Positions 59,795 to 64,000 of a stretch of 64,000 nt of DNA are shown here, piece by piece. The first letter of the stretch is position 1. Every line of letters begins with the position of its first letter. This stretch comes from JAMZMI01 sp964353015. GTDB taxonomy: Bacteria; Bacteroidota; Bacteroidia; Cytophagales; Cyclobacteriaceae. The notes under the pieces are model-generated. The model did not search any database. It saw only the letters and a program-made list of their open reading frames with translations, and was not told where the DNA came from. The stretch spans positions 62,001 to 126,000 of the forward strand of contig CAYGUA010000004.1 in the NCBI GenBank assembly GCA_964353015.1. The letters are read 5' to 3'. A program made the position numbers and the translations under genes.

Positions 59795-62110
59795 TTAGCA
59801 GCCTTCGATCATAAAAATGATATCCTTCTTTCTTTCTTCTGGAGTGACATTCAACAATATCAATTCACCGTTTTTGTAGGCTGCTTCAATGATCGTCTGC
59901 TTTGGAGCATATAGTTTAAAATGTACATCCCATTCTGTGGGCCATGCTGGGAAAAGTAGGATGGAATCACCACTAGATTGAAGTAACATTTCCTGAAGAC
60001 CAAGAGCGCCTGAACCGCCCCAGTTATGATCGGGAACCCAATCGAATCCCGGCCCCCAAAATGCAGGAAATCTTCGGCCTGAATCTTTCAATTTTAGCGT
60101 GGTGAGTTTAGCTGCCTCTTCTGTTATTCCCAGGTCTGCAGCCCAAATGTTATTTTGCTTCCATCCAATGTGGCTTTTGAATTTTTGTACATCAGGATCA
60201 AATTGATAAGTATTGATGGCCATCTCCAAATCTGGCTTGCCAACGCCGTAAATCCTCCAGGGGAAAACAGGGTAGAGCTGAGGTGCTTCCGTATTGTTGA
60301 TACGTTCCCAAAGTTTGGCAGGTGAGATAGTTGTTTTTCCTTCAATTTCTCTAAAACTCAAAGGAGGAATCCGTTCAAGCATTTCTTGCCATTTCTCACG
60401 ATTATCTTCTGGCAGGTAATTAGATTGAAGTAATCGTTCTATTACTACTTTCAATCCGGTGACTGTAGAGGTGGCATTATAGGCCATCTTGTAAGTTTCA
60501 CAGGCGGATCCTGGATAGATTACCAAATCACCATTAGCATCGAAGGTTTTTGCTCCTCTTTGTCTGGCCAGGTATTGATAATGTTCGTCAAAAAAGGTTA
60601 AGGAACTTTCAATTAGTGGGAGGTATCTGGATATGTTTTTCGCTGCGTAAGTTTCCGTTTCTAGAATCATCAAACAAAACTCTAATACAGTATCCCATTG
60701 GTACTCAAGCCACGCATTGTGCTGCATACCCTGATCATAATTTTCTGGTCGTTTTGAACCATACTCTGCATAGTTCGGTAAACCAAAATTTTCTAATTGC
60801 TCAGTGAAACATGCTCCTTCGTGATTCCAATAATGCTTACTTCTAAGTTCTGCATTGCCTAATGCATTCAGATAAAACTCAAACTGAGGAATCATCAGAT
60901 CAAAATCTCCACTTTTCAGCATTGGAAAATAAACCAATCGCTGGTTTTGAGCTGTGTGTGTGCCGCCTCCCCAATTCCGAAAGTCGGGGGAGTAACAATA
61001 ATCGGGATTTACCTCACAGGGATCATAGGTGAAGAGACCACCATTAAATTTGGTTGGGCTTGTGCCGAAAGCATTGCAACCCAACATGTATCGAAATAGT
61101 TGATAATTACGACTGGTTTGCCAAACAGAATCGCGTGCTGGTCTGTCAATGAAAATGTAGCTTCGGTTCCAGTATTCCTGCCACCAATCAAAGGTGGCTT
61201 TTTTCGCGATTGCCATTTTGGGTGCAGACTTTGACAAGGCATTCAAACCTTTGAGCCAATCTTCTAGCGATGGAGTTTGGTCAGTATGTAGTTCGATTTG
61301 GATTTGATGTTTTTTGCTGGGTTGATTGCTTTCCAATTTCCATGCTTTAAAATCAGTATCCATGTAAATGCCAGTGGAAGTGCCAGCACTTTTTAGGTTG
61401 GTTCCTGTCAATTGTCCACCGAAAGTCAGATTTTTTAAGGGGTTCATTAATTGGTCTTTGACTGCATCCATTTTTTGATCAGCTACGGTCAAATCAAAAA
61501 TGGTGGAATCATTATTTTGGTGAAAAAACAATACACCATTCTCTCGAAATTGGATGCTGTCTTTTCGGGAAATAGCGTCTTTTCCTCTCCATTTGTAAGA
61601 ATTCGCATTCGTTTCACGCCCTTGAAAAGGTCGGTCTTTATATCTCCAGTTTTCATAGCTAACTTCTAAATCAGTATTTGTTGCTGAGTTTATTTCCACA
61701 TGTATGATTGGTCGAGATACATCTACCCAAAATTCAATGCTATTCTTTCCAGATGTAATGGTGAGATTGCCATTTTTGAGATTGAGTTCCTGTATAAAAT
61801 CATTGGAATCAAATGGATTGGGAGTCATTTTCAATCGTACTCTTCCCAACTTTGGAAAGCCATTATTCTCGTCAAACGTTCCACTTCGCTGAATGTAGAA
61901 AAGTACCTCGCCATTTTCCACCCAAACATTAAGACCAACATCACCGCCACCGACTGGCATAGATTCCGATGAGTTTTTGCTTTGACTCGTCCACCTGATG
62001 TTATAATCATCCAATTCCTTTGGCTGAGCCGAAACAATACTAGTACAAGTGATCAAGACCACAAGAAAACCCCAACTTAAAATTGCGAATGTGATGCCTC
62101 TTTGAATCAT
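59795..62110 (-). CDS. DUF5703/GH95-like secreted glycoside hydrolase
   Basis: 771 residues: signal peptide (WGFLVVLITCTSIVSAQ), an N-terminal beta domain of DUF5703 type (SMPVGGGDVGLNVWVENGEV, near 50-69) and an (alpha/alpha)6 barrel (SRNYQLFRYMLGCNAFGTSP, FNGGLFTYD, HNAWLEYQWDTVLEFCLMIL, GGSGALGLQEMLLQSS). This is the layout of GH95 alpha-L-fucosidases and alpha-L-galactosidases. It should release a terminal sugar from pectin side chains in the periplasm, possibly L-fucose or L-galactose; activity is not provable here. It is three bases from the GH28 gene and is probably the first gene of that unit. Confidence 0.82.
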   Translation of the reverse strand: MIQRGITFAILSWGFLVVLITCTSIVSAQPKELDDYNIRWTSQSKNSSESMPVGGGDVGLNVWVENGEVLFYIQRSGTFDENNGFPKLGRVRLKMTPNPFDSNDFIQELNLKNGNLTITSGKNSIEFWVDVSRPIIHVEINSATNTDLEVSYENWRYKDRPFQGRETNANSYKWRGKDAISRKDSIQFRENGVLFFHQNNDSTIFDLTVADQKMDAVKDQLMNPLKNLTFGGQLTGTNLKSAGTSTGIYMDTDFKAWKLESNQPSKKHQIQIELHTDQTPSLEDWLKGLNALSKSAPKMAIAKKATFDWWQEYWNRSYIFIDRPARDSVWQTSRNYQLFRYMLGCNAFGTSPTKFNGGLFTYDPCEVNPDYCYSPDFRNWGGGTHTAQNQRLVYFPMLKSGDFDLMIPQFEFYLNALGNAELRSKHYWNHEGACFTEQLENFGLPNYAEYGSKRPENYDQGMQHNAWLEYQWDTVLEFCLMILETETYAAKNISRYLPLIESSLTFFDEHYQYLARQRGAKTFDANGDLVIYPGSACETYKMAYNATSTVTGLKVVIERLLQSNYLPEDNREKWQEMLERIPPLSFREIEGKTTISPAKLWERINNTEAPQLYPVFPWRIYGVGKPDLEMAINTYQFDPDVQKFKSHIGWKQNNIWAADLGITEEAAKLTTLKLKDSGRRFPAFWGPGFDWVPDHNWGGSGALGLQEMLLQSSGDSILLFPAWPTEWDVHFKLYAPKQTIIEAAYKNGELILLNVTPEERKKDIIFMIEGC

Positions 62111-62197
62111 ATTTTGTTCATGCTAATCTCAATCTGAGTCCCTTATTTGACGCAAGTAAACAGAAGCTTTCAACCACTAACTATTCAATGCTTATTC

Positions 62198-62274
62198 TTC
62201 ACTGTTCACTGTTCACTGTTCACTGTTCACTGTTCACTGTTCACTGTTTACTGTTTACTGTTTACTGTTCACTG
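62198..62274 (+). repeat. Eleven-copy heptanucleotide tandem repeat
   Basis: TTCACTG occurs seven times (62198-62246), then TTTACTG three times (62247-62267), then TTCACTG once more (62268-62274), without gaps. The last copies run into the stop codon of the acetylesterase gene, whose TGA is made from the repeat on the minus strand. The unit is not a multiple of three. Confidence 0.95.
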
Positions 62275-63717
62275 TTTCCTTACTTCTTCCGGATTCCAAT
62301 CATCTGTTCTGAATGAACTTACAGGTATTCCTTCCGTGCTGAAAAGCTGTGCAGGTCCTTCATTGCTAAATGCATACCTAACTGCAACAGGTTTTGAAAC
62401 TTTGTCTGAAGAAACCTGAACAGACTTTTTTCTCACTTTACATTTCGCAGGATAGAAAACCTTGTCCTCACCGGCTATTTCAAAAGCAGTCACTTCAAGT
62501 CCGCGCGAGGTGATGCCATTTGGTAAATTCTTGAATGTGATAGTGACCAAGGTGTCCTCGATATTGAGTTCATCATAATCTGGAGTGGCAGATCCAAATC
62601 CTTCAAATCCATAAGTTTGATTTAGAGCCAGCCAAGCAAGTCTTTCTCCAGGAGTTTTTTTGTCAGATGGATGGATGTTGTACATTTCTCCGGCATCCAA
62701 TATACAAGCCATGCCTGAAGCTGGTATCGTGTACTGAGATTTACGCTGGGCGTCTCTCAGATATGCGGAGTTCGCAAACCATTGCACATTTTCTTTATGA
62801 AATGCATCGTAGTTGAAGGGTGCGATTTGGACATAATAAAAGGGGAAAATACCCTGTCCCCATTTCGCACGCCAAAGTTTTACCATGTCTGGGAAAAGCT
62901 CTTCATATTGAAGTGGTTTTGCTGCATTTGATTCACCTTGATACCATATTGCACCTTTTATTGTATATCCAACTATTGGATTAATCATGCCATTATAAAG
63001 CACAGTCGGGGTACGGTTTTTTTCTCCGATTTCCTCATCATTTTCTGGGATTTTTATATCAGAATAGGGTGCCAACATGTCCGCATTCATCCACGCCTCC
63101 ACATTCGATCCACCCCATGTGACTTCAACCAATCCAATTGGAATTCCGGTGAGGGCTTGAACCTCTTTAGCGAAAAAATAAGCCGTGGCGCTGAAATCAC
63201 CACTTGTGGCCGGGGATGCTTCACGCCATGAACCTTCAAAAGTGGAAGCGGGAATGGTTGTAGAGTTTCTGGGAACAGAGATATATCTTATGTTTGAGTT
63301 TTGTGAATGGATAATTTCTTGATTTGATTGATCTATATGTTGTCCCATAAATCCTTTCAATGGCATCTCCATATTGGATTGTCCGGAGCACAACCAAACA
63401 TCACCGATCATTACATTTTTGATTTTGATTGTCTGTCCAGATTTGATTGAAATATCATAGGGTCCACCTGCTTTCGGAGTGGTCAATGTTGTTTTCCAAT
63501 TTCCATCTTTATCCGATTTGATTTTAACTATTTGATCCATCCAGGAGGCATCAATTTCCACCGAGGATTTTGGATCTGAGGTCCCCCAAATATTGGCTTC
63601 TGCTTTTTGCTGAATCACCATGTTGTCGGAGAAGAGTGGAGTTACTGAGATCTGGCCAAAAGTTAATGCCGATAGGGAAAGAAATAAGCTGAATAGGGTT
63701 AATCGTATCTGGTTCAT
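62269..63717 (-). CDS. Sialate O-acetylesterase-type SGNH esterase
   Basis: I start at the ATG at 63717 (MNQIRLTLF; a TTG two codons earlier is possible). 482 residues: signal peptide ending LTFGQ, an Ig-like strand region to about 100, the nucleophile motif WLCSGQSNMEMPL, GLVEVTWGGSNVEAWM, IWYQGESNA and the C-terminal catalytic region with DAGEMYNIHPSDK (Asp and His). In pectin loci such enzymes remove acetyl groups from glycans rather than sialate. The stop codon lies inside a heptanucleotide repeat, so the last residues may vary between strains. Confidence 0.9.
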   Translation of the reverse strand: MNQIRLTLFSLFLSLSALTFGQISVTPLFSDNMVIQQKAEANIWGTSDPKSSVEIDASWMDQIVKIKSDKDGNWKTTLTTPKAGGPYDISIKSGQTIKIKNVMIGDVWLCSGQSNMEMPLKGFMGQHIDQSNQEIIHSQNSNIRYISVPRNSTTIPASTFEGSWREASPATSGDFSATAYFFAKEVQALTGIPIGLVEVTWGGSNVEAWMNADMLAPYSDIKIPENDEEIGEKNRTPTVLYNGMINPIVGYTIKGAIWYQGESNAAKPLQYEELFPDMVKLWRAKWGQGIFPFYYVQIAPFNYDAFHKENVQWFANSAYLRDAQRKSQYTIPASGMACILDAGEMYNIHPSDKKTPGERLAWLALNQTYGFEGFGSATPDYDELNIEDTLVTITFKNLPNGITSRGLEVTAFEIAGEDKVFYPAKCKVRKKSVQVSSDKVSKPVAVRYAFSNEGPAQLFSTEGIPVSSFRTDDWNPEEVRKQ

Positions 63718-63783
63718 TTTCAAAAATTCTTTGTGTTCTTAAAGTTAAAACTAATGTTTCTTTGGGATACCCTAAACGGGATA

Positions 63784-63792
63784 ATGCAGGAT
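63784..63792 (-). promoter_or_regulatory. Candidate operator ATCCTGCAT-type
   Basis: ATCCTGCAT on the minus strand matches the first half of the site family described at 3132; the downstream GG is not kept. It lies between the esterase gene (minus) and the partial gene at 63873 (plus). Confidence 0.3.
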
Positions 63793-63872
63793 GCCTTGGA
63801 ATGGTGATATACTTAGTTTGCCTACTAAATTCTGAGATTAAATCTTCAAAGCTCAAAATCTTAACCCCATCA

Positions 63873-64000
63873 ATGCGTCAAATATCTATTCTCTTACTGT
63901 TCATTTTCCAGCTAGGAGTATTAGCGTTTTCACTTATTGAGAATCAATCTATTCGAAAATCCTATTCGCTCAACGAAGATTGGGAGACAATAGCTGCAGA
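63873..64000 (+). CDS. Start of a secreted protein, probably a GH2 glycoside hydrolase (truncated by window end)
   Basis: Only 42 codons are visible. A hydrophobic signal peptide (ISILLLFIFQLGVLAFS) is followed by IRKSYSLNEDWETIAA. The words SLNEDW at the start of the mature chain are typical of GH2 beta-galactosidase and beta-glucuronidase N-terminal domains. It is divergent from the acetylesterase gene. The family call is tentative because the catalytic part is outside the window. Confidence 0.5.
   Translation, partial: MRQISILLLFIFQLGVLAFSLIENQSIRKSYSLNEDWETIAA

Noticed and set aside
62198..62274. CRISPR array
   Set aside because: The repeat unit is seven bases with no spacers and there are no cas genes.

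Overview
The window looks like a piece of a chromosome from a free-living, probably marine or soil, Bacteroidota bacterium of the Cytophagales type. The evidence is an A+T-leaning composition, start codons mostly without Shine-Dalgarno sequences, TANNTTTG-like -7 boxes, many lipoproteins, C-terminal type IX secretion (T9SS) sorting domains on two secreted proteins, and a gene set devoted to plant cell-wall (pectin) sugars. I see no rRNA, tRNA, CRISPR array, insertion sequence or SusC/SusD pair.

Layout. (1) 11-6118, plus strand: a succinyl-CoA:3-oxoacid CoA-transferase (scoA, scoB) whose two genes are split by a four-helix-bundle gene with inverted-repeat flanks; then fumarylacetoacetase, an SDR dehydrogenase, a fumarylacetoacetate-hydrolase-family hydrolase and the fucose permease FucP. 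The last three fit the end of the non-phosphorylating L-fuconate/L-rhamnonate route to pyruvate and lactate. (2) 6121-12311: housekeeping or unknown genes (membrane protein, MORN-repeat lipoprotein, two TPR proteins, a secreted protein) ending at a strong hairpin terminator. (3) 12425-19987, minus strand: an L-rhamnose operon (bifunctional aldolase/lactaldehyde dehydrogenase, isomerase, kinase) running into lutABC, so the lactate made from rhamnose can be oxidised to pyruvate. A GntR-type regulator is divergent from it. (4) 21263-29579: two sugar dehydrogenases, an AAA/DUF4143 ATPase, a GH106 rhamnosidase and L-fucose isomerase. (5) 29694-38003, plus strand: a tightly packed operon with a GH28 pectinase, a MaoC hydratase, a leaderless solute-binding-protein homologue, two tandem CaiB/BaiF CoA-transferases, a sugar lactonase, RhaT and a Gfo/Idh/MocA dehydrogenase. 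I cannot match it to a known pathway. (6) 38087-41836: a DUF2911 protein, a membrane-anchored amidohydrolase and a GH127 lipoprotein. (7) 41960-51496, plus strand: a RuBisCO-like protein with a DUF1537 sugar-acid kinase, a racemase-family protein, a BASS transporter, a fucose/arabinose-isomerase-family enzyme, a split transketolase and an FGGY kinase. This resembles the known D-apiose/D-apionate routes. (8) 51523-64000: secreted pectin enzymes (CE12-type esterase, GH28, DUF5703/GH95-like protein, sialate-O-acetylesterase-type esterase, start of a likely GH2 enzyme), a phosphatase, a CotH-domain T9SS protein and a RES-Xre toxin-antitoxin pair.

How it fits together. Rhamnose, fucose, apiose, arabinofuranose and galacturonic acid are all pectin sugars and occur together in rhamnogalacturonan II. 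The window therefore reads as an intracellular and periplasmic centre for the deoxy- and branched sugars of pectin. A sequence close to ATCCTGCAC, followed 13-15 bases after its first base by GG, recurs in intergenic regions in front of the fucose, rhamnose, pectinase and apiose-like units and is absent from the intergenic regions of the housekeeping block. It is a candidate operator of one regulon. The two most promising undescribed systems are the CaiB/MaoC/SBP operon (31122-34981) and the RuBisCO-like-protein operon (41960-51496).
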